DNA from: a virus
IMG/VR virus record: IMGVR_UViG_3300025890_000057
Span: 1-37,172 of that record
DNA: 37,172 bases
Reading direction: 5' to 3' (one strand)
Shown here: in pieces, positions 24,301-33,240 of the stretch
Position numbering within the stretch: position 1 is the stretch's first letter
How the letters are laid out: each line of letters begins with the position of its first letter
Made by a program: the position numbers and the translations under genes
The notes under the pieces: model-generated
Databases searched by the model: none
What the model was told of the DNA's origin: nothing
The model's input: the letters and a program-made list of their open reading frames with translations, nothing else

Positions 24301-26758
24301 AACCGGTGCGAGCTCTAGATCCCAAATATCACAAGGAGATAATTACTATACTCAAAGCGGAACAAACGGTTCGAGCAGAAATTCTGTTTCTAGAGTATTG
24401 TCTAACGACACTATCAGAGAAACGGTAGGTAATGTTACCGTAGACATCGCTCTTATTCCCTGGATTCGGTCTCGTAAAATCTTCTTTAAGGCACAAGGGC
24501 TCAAACCCAACACTAAATTCTTGGCATTCTTTGACGGGGTCAATGTTGAAGATTGGGTTCGTGTAGAAAACACCTTTACTCGATGGGGCCAAAGAACAGA
24601 TGACATTGAAGGTCAAATTGACGCTTCACAATATTCTGAACATCCAGATAGTAAAACAGAACTTACGTCAGACGCTGATGGACAAATTATAGGTTCGTTT
24701 TTTATACCGAACTTCAGACCAACTCAATCCGCCGTAGGAAATGCGAATTCTGTTAACGCAGAAACTTCTGGTGGATTGAGATTTAGAACAGGTATTAGAG
24801 AATTTAGGCTCCTTGATGTAACGAGTACAGATATTACTGAAGCGGGATCTAGCGCTTCTTCTTACTACGCAGCCAAAGGCGTTCTAGAAACAACTACTAC
24901 TACCAATATCATATCAACAAGAATACCTTGGAATGCTTGGACTTTATCAAGCGTATCGTCTCTTGGTGTGTTCCCAGTATATAATCAGAGATCCCAACAG
25001 CAATATCTTGATGCAATAAACCCTGGACAGGTGTTACTGAATCAACCTCATGTATCCGGTGGTTGGACAGCTAATGATGAACCGGTTGACCCAGGCGATT
25101 ATGCGGGGCAAGAGTCTAAACTTCTTTCTGATTATATTACTATTGATCAGAGTCAGTATGGCAATGTTTCGTCAAATAACTCTACGCCTTTACTGCAATA
25201 TCCTTTGGCGCAATCGTTCAAAGTTGACAATCAGTTTGGTCTCACGTTACGGCAAGTTAAGTTATTCTTTGCAAGCAAAGATGATACCTTACCAGTACAC
25301 ATCCAAATTCGACCAATGGAAAATGGTGCGCCTTCGATTAGTAAAATCGTACCAAGCTCTTGTGTATTTAAAAAATCAAACGAAGTGTCAGCTACTCCTT
25401 TTATAAAAGGTACCACGTTGTTAACAAACGTTCAGTCAGCTGCCACAACGTTTACGTTTGATGAGCCTGTTTATCTGAAACCTTGGACAGAATATGCAAT
25501 TGTAATTTCTTCTGAATCGCCAGAATATGAAGTATACACAGCTAAGTCTTTAGAGTATATTATAGGCGCTGGTGGTTCACAGAGAATCACATCACAGCCT
25601 GCTCCTGGAGCGTTATTCTTGCCTCAGAATAGCACAGAATGGCAACCTTCGAAAGATATGGATTTGATGTATACGTTAGTAAGAGCCAAATTTAATACTA
25701 ATGGTTCCGCCATTTTTCATAACGCGGCAGTTCCTGGAAAACTCCTAAACACAAACCCATTGCTTGTGACTCAGGGTTCAGCAGATATTTATGTATATAA
25801 TCCTTGTCATGGCTTAGATTCTTCGGCGGGCGACACCGTGATTATTTCTGGGCTGCAAAATGGCACTACATATGGTGGCATTGACGGAGCACAAATAAAC
25901 GGTTCGCGAACAATAAAACATTATGATATTGATGGTTTTGTTGTTACAGCTGCAGCTCCTGCCACAGCAAATGGTTATGTTGGTGGCAATTCTGTTGTTA
26001 GTAGTCGAAACATTCAATTTAATTTGGTGAATCCTACAATCGCTAGTTTAGTGCCGGCAGGAACTTCTATCGATATTAGTGCTCAGTTCACAACCGGACG
26101 TTCTGTCTCTGGCAATGAAGTCAAATATCAAAAAGATGATAAATATTCGCGCGTTACTCCTGGAATAAACACTGAGTTCAGAAATCCACGAATCGTTGCA
26201 AACACAACATTAGAAACTTCTAATCTCGGAGGAGGAGTTAAATCTGCAGATGTTAAGATAAACCTGCTCTCTTCCAACGATTATGTTTCGCCGTTTATTG
26301 ACCTTGAAAGAATTTCACTATCGTTGGTTCAAAATTGCGTTGATGATATTAGCGCCAGACCTCCGGTCAATGAAAGAGACGAAACCCAGCCTTGGATGGG
26401 CGTTGGCAATGGTGGTTCGCGACACATTACGACTCCAGTCTCGTTGTCAGACGACGCTGTTGGGGTAAAGATAGATTTTGATGTAAACTTGCCTGACGCT
26501 GCTTCTGCTTTTGATTTTTACTATAGGACTGCAGTATCGTCTGATGATATTGTAAATCAAACTTGGATCAAAACTCCAATTGTACAGAATGTTACGGGCA
26601 ACACAAATGAATATATCAATCAAAGTATACTGATCGGGGGGCAGAACGGATCTTTAGAACCATTCAACCAATTCCAATCAAAGGTTGTGTTTATTTCATC
26701 TAACATGTCGACGTCGGCTTCTATTCGTAATTACAAAACGAAATTCTTGGCGACATAA
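21359..26758 (+). CDS. Giant DUF4815-type virion protein, 1799 aa
   Basis: The N-terminus (GTYKDDWNDSDGYHQILFNS, then GRALQARELTQLQTIIQEEI) is the signature of the large DUF4815 family of marine T4-like phages. A fibronectin-III-like segment is near residues 475-565. Near 770-830 a helical region YTMKDINKLELQLNSFQEET leads into GIERIVSGLLVDDFDD. The C-terminal third has YPLAQSFKVDNQFGLTLRQV and PVYLKPWTEYAIVISSES blocks also typical of the family. It follows gp8, where T4 has gp9-gp12, so it is probably a peripheral wedge or fibre-anchoring protein; gp7 or gp10 function is possible but unproven. GGATAGAAA precedes the ATG. Confidence 0.75.
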   Translation: MPNTFNSSTLSGTYKDDWNDSDGYHQILFNSGRALQARELTQLQTIIQEEISRHGKNVFKEGSRVSAGGITIDNQIRYVKISTVGGGTFADIPVGTLFTGSTSGYTARVLDVKAAGVDGYATDTLYLRYVGANTVSPAGSTALFINTETLTGGNYTLTVGNDTDSVGVGTKITVAEGDWFVLGHFVHSPEQTLYLSPYTQTANGEIVYEVVEDVVTVNDTTSLYDNTGGSPNLASPGADRYRIRLTLKDQINVTVGATQCFICSVENSTITKQATTLESYNKINELLALRTNEESGDYIVNPFSIHFRDDVIGDSNLDLIVSPGTAYINGYRVSNSHPVRLSVPRSTRTQLVNNQAIPYTNGSFIISDVSRGAPFASTTLATVDIRDTIAYGGSTIGTCRVKAIDNTPDGRVRVYLFDVQMNAGQSFRTARSIGNSATDYWDIDLETDAAVIKEAGRNDMFIVLPRPRPQNITDINITTQRQFTSAAASGNQVTITGLSANQSFVDTDRWIVAGADEQFKTTPTIISNTGTSVVIGGLTNGKVYQVYAYVNDTSGAARTKTLVSVTNAGTLTTDPEGFKYFDIGYTDVKEVTRLRTTDSDGVDISSNFVLDNGQRDNYYGRGRVILKNGIADPGTVFIRVNHYSHSATGNFYDATSYPDEYEDIPSHRKSNGEVVPLRNVLDFRPDFDGTTFTEFGGDQEIELPRSGDFLSADVRYYTPRADKLLVTQEGDFKLLMGVQAENPQFKETPENSLELYKLILNGYTDGPLDLTATPIEHKLYTMKDINKLELQLNSFQEETRLSLLELEAKLDTMFDSAGIERIVSGLLVDDFDDQSQTDTTHVDHTASLDPESRSIRAGFEANNIRLIYDSAVSSGMKPTATTGDLVTLNFVDEEWQKQELASRVQKVNPAGLIRNIGCLMLSPSSDEWKDQKAKTNYAVPGTTSIDTQQAYLWNEWQWNWGGRAAENFDTGAYCGKGLSSTTGASSRSQISQGDNYYTQSGTNGSSRNSVSRVLSNDTIRETVGNVTVDIALIPWIRSRKIFFKAQGLKPNTKFLAFFDGVNVEDWVRVENTFTRWGQRTDDIEGQIDASQYSEHPDSKTELTSDADGQIIGSFFIPNFRPTQSAVGNANSVNAETSGGLRFRTGIREFRLLDVTSTDITEAGSSASSYYAAKGVLETTTTTNIISTRIPWNAWTLSSVSSLGVFPVYNQRSQQQYLDAINPGQVLLNQPHVSGGWTANDEPVDPGDYAGQESKLLSDYITIDQSQYGNVSSNNSTPLLQYPLAQSFKVDNQFGLTLRQVKLFFASKDDTLPVHIQIRPMENGAPSISKIVPSSCVFKKSNEVSATPFIKGTTLLTNVQSAATTFTFDEPVYLKPWTEYAIVISSESPEYEVYTAKSLEYIIGAGGSQRITSQPAPGALFLPQNSTEWQPSKDMDLMYTLVRAKFNTNGSAIFHNAAVPGKLLNTNPLLVTQGSADIYVYNPCHGLDSSAGDTVIISGLQNGTTYGGIDGAQINGSRTIKHYDIDGFVVTAAAPATANGYVGGNSVVSSRNIQFNLVNPTIASLVPAGTSIDISAQFTTGRSVSGNEVKYQKDDKYSRVTPGINTEFRNPRIVANTTLETSNLGGGVKSADVKINLLSSNDYVSPFIDLERISLSLVQNCVDDISARPPVNERDETQPWMGVGNGGSRHITTPVSLSDDAVGVKIDFDVNLPDAASAFDFYYRTAVSSDDIVNQTWIKTPIVQNVTGNTNEYINQSILIGGQNGSLEPFNQFQSKVVFISSNMSTSASIRNYKTKFLAT

Positions 26759-26759
26759 T

Positions 26760-27002
26760 ATGAGTGTAAAATATATTCCGGTTGCGGGGCATCAAGGGTT
26801 TGTTCGAGATACCTCAACCGGAGCTGTACTAAATATAAATCGTACAGCGATTGAACAAGCTAGACAAAGTAAAAAGAACAGATTAGAACAAAGAAAGAAA
26901 CAGGAAAACTTAGCCGAACGTGTAAACTCTATGGAAGAGGATATTAGTTCAATTAAGTCTCTCTTAGAAGTTATCGCACAAAGGCTGAATAATGTCTCAT
27001 GA
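26760..27002 (+). CDS. Small coiled-coil structural protein, 80 aa
   Basis: Starting at the ATG at 26760, one base after the preceding stop, the protein reads MSVKYIPVAGHQGFVRDTST followed by a basic Lys/Gln/Arg-rich helix and a C-terminal heptad pattern MEEDISSIKSLLEVIAQRL. I associate the combination of VRDTxTGAVLN and a terminal coiled coil with a short protein found next to DUF4815 genes in marine T4-like phages. An upstream in-frame TTG or ATG inside the 1799-residue gene is less likely. It overlaps the next gene by 11 bases. Probably a small trimeric connector or chaperone; the role is not established. Confidence 0.7.
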   Translation: MSVKYIPVAGHQGFVRDTSTGAVLNINRTAIEQARQSKKNRLEQRKKQENLAERVNSMEEDISSIKSLLEVIAQRLNNVS

Positions 27003-30000
27003 CGGATTTACAGATAAAGGTCGTAGGAATTTAAACCTATCAAACCCTCGTATTGATGAAGTACTACCTCAATATTTTACTACTCAATATCCTAAATTCA
27101 TCTCACTTCTCGAAAGATACTATGAGTTTGAAACTGACTCTGCGAGTCCAACAGAACTTATTGGACATCTTTTCGAAAGTCGCGATATAAATCAAACAGA
27201 CCTTTCGTTACTGTCTTACATTGAAGACGAATTGTTACTTGGAAGTAATTATGCAGAAGGATTTCAAGACAAACGCGCTGCTGCAAATTTCTCCAGTCAA
27301 TTATTCAGAGCAAAGGGCACCAAGTATTCAATTGAGTGGTTCTTTCGAGCCTTTTTTGGCGTTGACCCAGAAATATTCTATCCAAAAGAAAACGTTTTTC
27401 TTTTAGCTGGCGTTGATTCAGACACCCTTGATAGTAAGATTGGGACTGGATATGCCAAATATATTACTAACGACAAACTCTATCAAACCTTTGCGCTAGA
27501 AATAAAAACTGAACTTGGTGTCGAACAATGGGAAAACATTTACAAGCTGTTCGCTCACCCTGCAGGAATGTACCTAGGCTCGAGATATGTTGTTAATGCA
27601 GAAGCCGAAGTAGAAGGCCTAGATTCTGACATTGTTAATAATTCTATTACAACAGCACCTTCTCCTGTCTTTAATCTTTCTGCAGACGACACAAGTCCAG
27701 ACGAAGGAGATTTAGTTACATTCACTATTAGTGGTTCTAATATTCCGTCTGAATATTATTACTGGTATGTTGCTCCATCTACGATTAGCGATAGTGATAT
27801 TGTTGCGCCATATCCAACGGTTAATAACAGAGAACCTGTACTTGTTACTGCTAATTCGGGATCTTTTGATCTTGTTATTGGCTTTCAGGATGAGCAAGAA
27901 ACTGACGCAAAAGAATTTTTAGCTATTCTCTCAGACGAACCATTTCCAGGAGCTATTCCTGGAGCAAAAGGATCTTTAGCGGATCAATTAATTTCTATAA
28001 ACGATGTTTCTTACACCGTTAATACTACTGGTGGCGTTTCTCCGACCACGGGACCAGATCAAGACGTAAATGTTCTCGAAGGTGAAACAATTACATTTAC
28101 TCTCGCGCCAAACACACCATCGATCATTCCAAATAAACCAGTATTCTTTACTACAAACCTTCCAAACTTATTTGTCGACAGTAGCCAAATCGATGTCGGT
28201 GATCACGATGTTTTAAGTGGTGGAAAGAGACTGGTCTCGCTGGATGGTTCAGGCGGTTCTACGAATTTAACTATCGCTACAAAGGTTGGCACAGGCGCAA
28301 AAGCGTTTGTTGCACAATTCGAAGATTCTTCTGGTAATCAGATCTTTGGTTATTCTACGTTTGAAGGTATTCTGATTGAAATTCAAGATAATGTTGCTGC
28401 ATCATATACAATCACAGCATCACCAAGTGGTCCTTCCGAGGGAGTTTCTGGTACTCCAATGACCTTTAATGTCACTGGGTCTGGTTTAAACATTGGAGAT
28501 AGCGCAACCTACATTAATATAACACATCTCACCACTGACAACGCAGACTTTACAACTGTACCACCAGGAAACAGTCCAACTTCGAGAGCGCTCGTGACTC
28601 TTGCTGATACAGGTAATCGGAGTGGGTTTGGACAAGCGGTCAGTTTAATAACGGTAAAACAAGATGCAGCTTCTGAAGGTGATCAAACATTTAAAGCAGA
28701 TCTCTATGACGATATCTCTGCAGGTTCTTTATTGACAACAAGCGGTACAATTACCATAACAGATACTAACTTTACACTGACACCTACACCAACAACAGTT
28801 AACGAGGGCGATACCGTTACCTTCGATGTTTCAGGAACAGGAATTACTCAGAGTGGTACTGCATATTGGCAAATGGATTATGGTACTGCAGACTCTGCTG
28901 ATTTTATTAATCATCCATCTTCTTCTGGCGACAGAAGGGCGGTTTCTATAACTTCCGGATCAAGCCCAGAAGGTTCGTTTACAGTTAATGTTAAAGAAGA
29001 TTTTACTACAGATGGCGCGCCCGAAAACTTTGCAACAAGTGTATGGACAGCTCCTACTGGCGGTGTACAATTAGCTGCTTCGGGTAATGTTACAATTAAC
29101 GACACCTCTATTCCTACAGGAGCGGATTATAATATTTCTGCTACCGGAACTACAGAAGGAGGGAATGTAGTTCTCTCCGTGTCTCCAGGAGCTTCCAGTG
29201 GAGACACGGTTGATTGGACAATAGATGGAGTTGGTGTGGGTGATTCTGCCACGTCTCTAGAAAATAGAATGAGTTCATTGACAGGAACATTCGGTGTTGT
29301 AAGTGGAACTGTAAATGTTAATGTTGGTACAACTTTGGATTCAGATGTTTGGCCATATGTAAACAATGGCCGAGTAATCATAGACATCAATGGTGGCGCG
29401 ACGGGTGTTGACTCTGACCGGTTTACAGTTAGCGATGCTGCTGCTTCTTACGAGCTTATTGCTACAAACGATACCGCAGGAGCTTGGGACGAAGGTTCTA
29501 CTACTCAATGGGCAATCAAAGGCAAAAACATAGATAGTGATACGGTTGTCTATGTTGAATTTTCTGGCGGTACAGCAGACGGAAATGATTTCGCTACACC
29601 GAATCCATATCAGAGCAGACAGGCTGTTTCTTTAGTTTCTGCTAATTTCAATCCACTAAATGGTTATAATGGAACTTACTCTGTTGCGATAGAGAATGAC
29701 GCAACAACTGAAGGCAATGAAACATTTAACGCGAGCCTTTGGAATCAGGCTACTTCTGGTATTCAACTGGCCACCGCTGGGGCGTTTACGATTAACGACA
29801 CAAGTACTGCGGCGGGAGTTAGTAGCTACGTGTTCTTTGGTAGAGCACATGACGACTTTAGCACCACGAATAATACGGGTTCGACTGTTACTACATTTAG
29901 GAATACCGGATCTTGGGAAACTGCGGGCGCCGCAGGTGTTGCTGACGATGCTGTTGAGCCTGATTATACTGGCGCATCTTCTCACTTTGACGACGAGTGG

Positions 30001-30273
30001 TTATCAACGGGAGGCAGCGCCTCAGATTATCAAATTAGAGTTACAGGATCATTCGGTACCTATTCTTCACAAGGGTCTGGTAGTTGGGGTTCTTGGCAAA
30101 CACTTAGTAGCAATCGTGCATACGGTATTAATAATAGCAATGGGGGTTCTGGTCTCAAAATTGGCGCCAGCACATTGACTATAACAATAAAACGATATAC
30201 CGGAACTTTAGGGGTAGGTGATACCGTGTTAACAAAACTATATAATGTTAACTGCAGCGTTGGAGGTTTATAA
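26992..30273 (+). CDS. Baseplate-linked protein with tandem Calx-beta/Ig-like domains, 1093 aa
   Basis: Residues 1-215 form a conserved helical anchor (RIDEVLPQYFTTQYPKFISL, LERYYEF, FRAKGTKYSIEWFFRAFFG, NVFLLAGVD). Residues about 225-960 are built of five or six tandem beta domains with repeated signatures EGDTVTFDVSG, ADFxxxP, RRAVSI, EGxExFxxSLW and a closing TINDTS, resembling Calx-beta or Ig-like domains with acidic, possibly Ca2+-binding, loops. The last 130 residues (from SSYVFFGRAHDDF) are Gly/Ser-rich and different. Likely an extended surface fibre that contacts the host or glycans. It follows the small coiled-coil gene with an 11-base overlap. The beta-domain count is by eye. Confidence 0.75.
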   Translation: MSHDGFTDKGRRNLNLSNPRIDEVLPQYFTTQYPKFISLLERYYEFETDSASPTELIGHLFESRDINQTDLSLLSYIEDELLLGSNYAEGFQDKRAAANFSSQLFRAKGTKYSIEWFFRAFFGVDPEIFYPKENVFLLAGVDSDTLDSKIGTGYAKYITNDKLYQTFALEIKTELGVEQWENIYKLFAHPAGMYLGSRYVVNAEAEVEGLDSDIVNNSITTAPSPVFNLSADDTSPDEGDLVTFTISGSNIPSEYYYWYVAPSTISDSDIVAPYPTVNNREPVLVTANSGSFDLVIGFQDEQETDAKEFLAILSDEPFPGAIPGAKGSLADQLISINDVSYTVNTTGGVSPTTGPDQDVNVLEGETITFTLAPNTPSIIPNKPVFFTTNLPNLFVDSSQIDVGDHDVLSGGKRLVSLDGSGGSTNLTIATKVGTGAKAFVAQFEDSSGNQIFGYSTFEGILIEIQDNVAASYTITASPSGPSEGVSGTPMTFNVTGSGLNIGDSATYINITHLTTDNADFTTVPPGNSPTSRALVTLADTGNRSGFGQAVSLITVKQDAASEGDQTFKADLYDDISAGSLLTTSGTITITDTNFTLTPTPTTVNEGDTVTFDVSGTGITQSGTAYWQMDYGTADSADFINHPSSSGDRRAVSITSGSSPEGSFTVNVKEDFTTDGAPENFATSVWTAPTGGVQLAASGNVTINDTSIPTGADYNISATGTTEGGNVVLSVSPGASSGDTVDWTIDGVGVGDSATSLENRMSSLTGTFGVVSGTVNVNVGTTLDSDVWPYVNNGRVIIDINGGATGVDSDRFTVSDAAASYELIATNDTAGAWDEGSTTQWAIKGKNIDSDTVVYVEFSGGTADGNDFATPNPYQSRQAVSLVSANFNPLNGYNGTYSVAIENDATTEGNETFNASLWNQATSGIQLATAGAFTINDTSTAAGVSSYVFFGRAHDDFSTTNNTGSTVTTFRNTGSWETAGAAGVADDAVEPDYTGASSHFDDEWLSTGGSASDYQIRVTGSFGTYSSQGSGSWGSWQTLSSNRAYGINNSNGGSGLKIGASTLTITIKRYTGTLGVGDTVLTKLYNVNCSVGGL

Positions 30274-30275
30274 GA

Positions 30276-30827
30276 ATGGCAACAATACTTCAATTAGCAG
30301 ATATGGCATACGCTAGTAGCCTATCTAATACCGCAACCTGTTTCGCTACAGAATTGAAATCAAATGGGTTTGTATTATATGGACAAAACGGTACTGATGC
30401 TATAGAACCACAAGGGGCTGTAGGAAATGAAGATGGTGATAATGTTACTGGAACTTGGCGGTTTGAAACAAACGCACTTGATCAATCTATAGATTTTTGG
30501 GTAGCTAATGGTCAATGTGATGATACTGGTGTAGTTGATTATTCAAACCTTTGGGTAAGAGCAGAAAATAATGTTGATCCTGTAGGCGGTGGATGGTCGA
30601 TCGGCAGTAATGCATTTGATACTTGGTTTAATATGGGTAATAGGATTAACGTTAGCTGGACTTACGAAAGAAATGGCACTAATAATGGCTCTCCTGTTAA
30701 CTGGATTGGAAGTTTCGATTTATATGTTTTAGAAAAGGCTACAACGCCCACAGGGACAGCAAGCGTAGAAGGCGCTACTTTAATTGGTTCTCCTTCATTA
30801 ACGATATTTAATAGTGGCCAACCGTAA
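30276..30827 (+). CDS. Small virion or fibre-associated protein, 183 aa
   Basis: Unrecognised. The sequence is beta-rich with many Trp, Asn and Gly (GTWRFETNALDQSIDFWVAN, GGGWSIGSNAFDTWFNMG, PVNWIGSFDLYVLE) and a Ser/Gly/Pro-rich end, which looks like a small lectin-like or jelly-roll fold. GGAGG lies ten bases before the ATG, and the start follows the previous stop by two bases. The location between two fibre-type genes suggests a fibre tip or accessory. No catalytic motif is visible. Confidence 0.65.
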   Translation: MATILQLADMAYASSLSNTATCFATELKSNGFVLYGQNGTDAIEPQGAVGNEDGDNVTGTWRFETNALDQSIDFWVANGQCDDTGVVDYSNLWVRAENNVDPVGGGWSIGSNAFDTWFNMGNRINVSWTYERNGTNNGSPVNWIGSFDLYVLEKATTPTGTASVEGATLIGSPSLTIFNSGQP

Positions 30828-30845
30828 AAAAGGATAAGCGCAAAA

Positions 30846-31217
30846 ATGGCACAATATAAAGATTTAACTATAGATCAGGGCACAGACATTACGGTTGAGT
30901 TGCATCTTATCAATACGGATAAAAGTCCAAAAAATTTAACAGGGTATTTTACTTCAGCGAAATTGGCGCCGAATTATAACGCTTCAGATTCTGATAGAAT
31001 TTCTTTTACTACTGAAGTTGCTACTCCTGCGACTGAAGGTATAATGTATTTGTCTCTCACAAACCAACAGACCGACGCATTACAAACTAAAAGAAAATAT
31101 GTCTATGATGTTGAAATATCATACATCAACGATAGCGATGGAATGGGGTCAAGTATTTTCACAATAGAAAGAGTTCTTGAAGGAAACCTGTTCGTAAAGC
31201 CTTCTGTTACAAAATAA
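30846..31217 (+). CDS. BppU-N-like small structural protein, 123 aa
   Basis: A 123-residue beta-sandwich-like protein (LTIDQGTDITVELHLINTDK, PKNLTGYFTSAKLAP, GIMYLSLTNQQTDAL, YVYDVEISY). The pattern of an Asp-Gly strand pair, then NLTGY, resembles the N-terminal domain of BppU-type baseplate upper proteins and similar proteins of marine myoviruses that attach fibres. AAGGATAAG precedes the ATG. It is the last gene before the late promoter at 31232. Assignment by fold pattern only. Confidence 0.55.
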   Translation: MAQYKDLTIDQGTDITVELHLINTDKSPKNLTGYFTSAKLAPNYNASDSDRISFTTEVATPATEGIMYLSLTNQQTDALQTKRKYVYDVEISYINDSDGMGSSIFTIERVLEGNLFVKPSVTK

Positions 31218-31231
31218 TATTTTCTAATCCC

Positions 31232-31239
31232 TATAAATA
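31232..31239 (+). promoter_or_regulatory. T4-type late promoter TATAAATA for fibre genes
   Basis: A perfect octamer in a 64-base non-coding gap, 42 bases before the next ATG, giving a leader of about 37 bases with an AGGG Shine-Dalgarno (31273-31276). It is the best-placed late promoter in the window and would drive the three fibre genes that follow. Confidence 0.8.
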
Positions 31240-31281
31240 GGTAGTAACGCGCCTAAATTGTTTTAAGTTATCAGGGTTGGA

Positions 31282-33240
31282 ATGAAAAAACAAATTGTAA
31301 CAGTTATTGTTGAAGATGCAACAGTAGTCGATGTTGTACAACTTGAGCAGACAATTGTTAGTAGAGTTAAAGTAGGCACTTCTAATGACCCTGTGCAAAT
31401 TCCCGTTGGATGGTCTTCTAGCGAAAATGTAGTAATACAAGATAATCCGTCTATAGATCTACTGTTGAAAACTTCAGTAGACAAAGTTGTTCTTGGAAAT
31501 ACCGTTCTTCTGGGTGATACTCAGAGATATCTTTATAATGATTCTTCTTTTGTCACGAACATAATCGATTCAGATTATGTTAATGCAATACTGGCCGCAA
31601 ACAACGTCGAAGAATCAGATGATTCTGCTATATCAGACGAAGTTCGTTTTGGTAGGTTCAATCCATTAGTTTGGGATTCGGGCGGCGCTCAATATGGTGG
31701 AGCAGATTACAGAATTATAGCTGGGTATCAACCTGATCCCGAATTTCCCGACGAAGTCGTTTCGGTTCGAGACGCAGAATTTCTACCGTATGGCACTGAA
31801 GGTTTTAATAAATTTAGACTTTTGCTCGCCACGTTTACTCCTACTATTGGAACAGGAGCGCCGCAGACGATCAATTTAAATTGGGATGTTTTGGCTAGTG
31901 GATTTTCTATATCTATCTCAAACCCTTTAGATTTTGTAAGTCGGTATGTGGATGAAGTTGTTGATCTAGAAACATCATCGACAGGACAGTTTCCTATGAG
32001 CGTAGGAAATATAATTAAATCCGAGAATTTTAATACTACCGGACCATCTCCAATTCCATTTGGAGGTTCAACTTGGTCACAAGCTTGGACCACTGACGCA
32101 GACTGGTATTTAAATACATTACCAAACAGAGGGGACGAGGCGTATGTTACTGATTTTTACAGTCTCCGCGATGTGGTTAATATTAACGGTTCGGAAGAAA
32201 TTACCGGCGGCGCAACTAATCAAACCAAAGGCGGGAGTGCGTCTTTATGGGTTAGGCTTAAAGATACTACGGGATTTGAATATGGAGGGTTCGTCGAGCC
32301 GTATGATAATGGCGCTCGAATAAATTTCAATTGGCGTAACGCTACTTTAAACGTATCGATCAATAATGTAAGCGGCAGTAATTTTTTAAAAACTTATACT
32401 AGCACAACTTATACTACATCAATAACAAACCTTACTGATATAAACAACGCAGAAGGAGCATTAGCTAGCGGGGACCCAGACGCTCCAGCACATATTCCAA
32501 AGTATCAACCTGCTTTCGTTACCGCTCTTGGCAATTTAGATGCTGGGTATACCGGACCATTTACGTCTACAGAAGATAAAAATAGATGGCCTGACGCTTG
32601 GAGCTATGGCGGAAACCCGACTCAACGAGCACTAGGTAGTGGTACATGGACCCTTTGGCCTCCTGTTCATAAAGACGATCATCCTCAAAGTTCAAGCGGG
32701 CCCAGTGTAAATTACAGACACCTTTATGCTGCAGCTAGGATTACACGTCCTCTTGGAATAGCAGGATCTTTTGATGGTGATTCGGCAGGAGGATTAGACC
32801 CAGCTAAAGGCGCTTCATATATTGAGAGAATTTATAGCACCAACAATTCATTTAACGCTTCATGGGTATATTATTCTTTTTGGCTTTTTACTTCTTCATT
32901 AGCCTCGCCACCTACAAATTCTGATGTTGTTTCAGGATCAGATTATAAGTCGCCCGATGTAACACAACTTGGAAATCAAATAAATAACCTTAGTGGTTTT
33001 ATTAATAACCCAGGAGCTGGACCACAAGCGTTTTGGTTTGGTATTAGAGCTTCTGCGACTCAACCAAATTTTTTCAGAACAGGGTCCAGCGCGTCTTTAT
33101 TATCGGATGTTACACAAACCAATTCTACTGTTTTTTTACAGCCATCGCCAACGCCAGCAAATTATCTCGCAGAAGAATATAGTTTATATGGATTTGTTTT
33201 ACAACCAGGATCTACTTACGTGAGTATAGGAAGACAATAA
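31282..33240 (+). CDS. Tail fibre-type protein A, 652 aa
   Basis: First of two paralogous fibre-like genes. The N-terminal part carries VxxNDPVQIPVGWSSSE and a lone IDSDYVNAIL motif; the middle has GGADYRIIAGYQPDPEFPDE, WPDAWSYGG, GTWTLWPPVHKDDH and TRPLGI, and the C-terminus has QAFWFGIR, FRTGSSASLLSDVT and YGFVLQPGSTYVSIG. These blocks recur in the next gene in the same order. The composition (Gly, Ser, Asn, Trp, aromatic) is that of a receptor-binding or virion surface protein. I know no function for the family. It is preceded by the late promoter at 31232 and an AGGG site. Confidence 0.7.
   Translation: MKKQIVTVIVEDATVVDVVQLEQTIVSRVKVGTSNDPVQIPVGWSSSENVVIQDNPSIDLLLKTSVDKVVLGNTVLLGDTQRYLYNDSSFVTNIIDSDYVNAILAANNVEESDDSAISDEVRFGRFNPLVWDSGGAQYGGADYRIIAGYQPDPEFPDEVVSVRDAEFLPYGTEGFNKFRLLLATFTPTIGTGAPQTINLNWDVLASGFSISISNPLDFVSRYVDEVVDLETSSTGQFPMSVGNIIKSENFNTTGPSPIPFGGSTWSQAWTTDADWYLNTLPNRGDEAYVTDFYSLRDVVNINGSEEITGGATNQTKGGSASLWVRLKDTTGFEYGGFVEPYDNGARINFNWRNATLNVSINNVSGSNFLKTYTSTTYTTSITNLTDINNAEGALASGDPDAPAHIPKYQPAFVTALGNLDAGYTGPFTSTEDKNRWPDAWSYGGNPTQRALGSGTWTLWPPVHKDDHPQSSSGPSVNYRHLYAAARITRPLGIAGSFDGDSAGGLDPAKGASYIERIYSTNNSFNASWVYYSFWLFTSSLASPPTNSDVVSGSDYKSPDVTQLGNQINNLSGFINNPGAGPQAFWFGIRASATQPNFFRTGSSASLLSDVTQTNSTVFLQPSPTPANYLAEEYSLYGFVLQPGSTYVSIGRQ

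Noticed and set aside
29696-30178. A 160-codon plus-strand open frame
   Set aside because: It lies inside the Calx-beta-like gene in another frame, with Leu/Arg-rich composition typical of a shadow and no ribosome-binding site.
31728-32093. A 121-codon minus-strand open frame
   Set aside because: It is antisense to the fibre A gene, whose frame is supported by its paralogue; no independent support.
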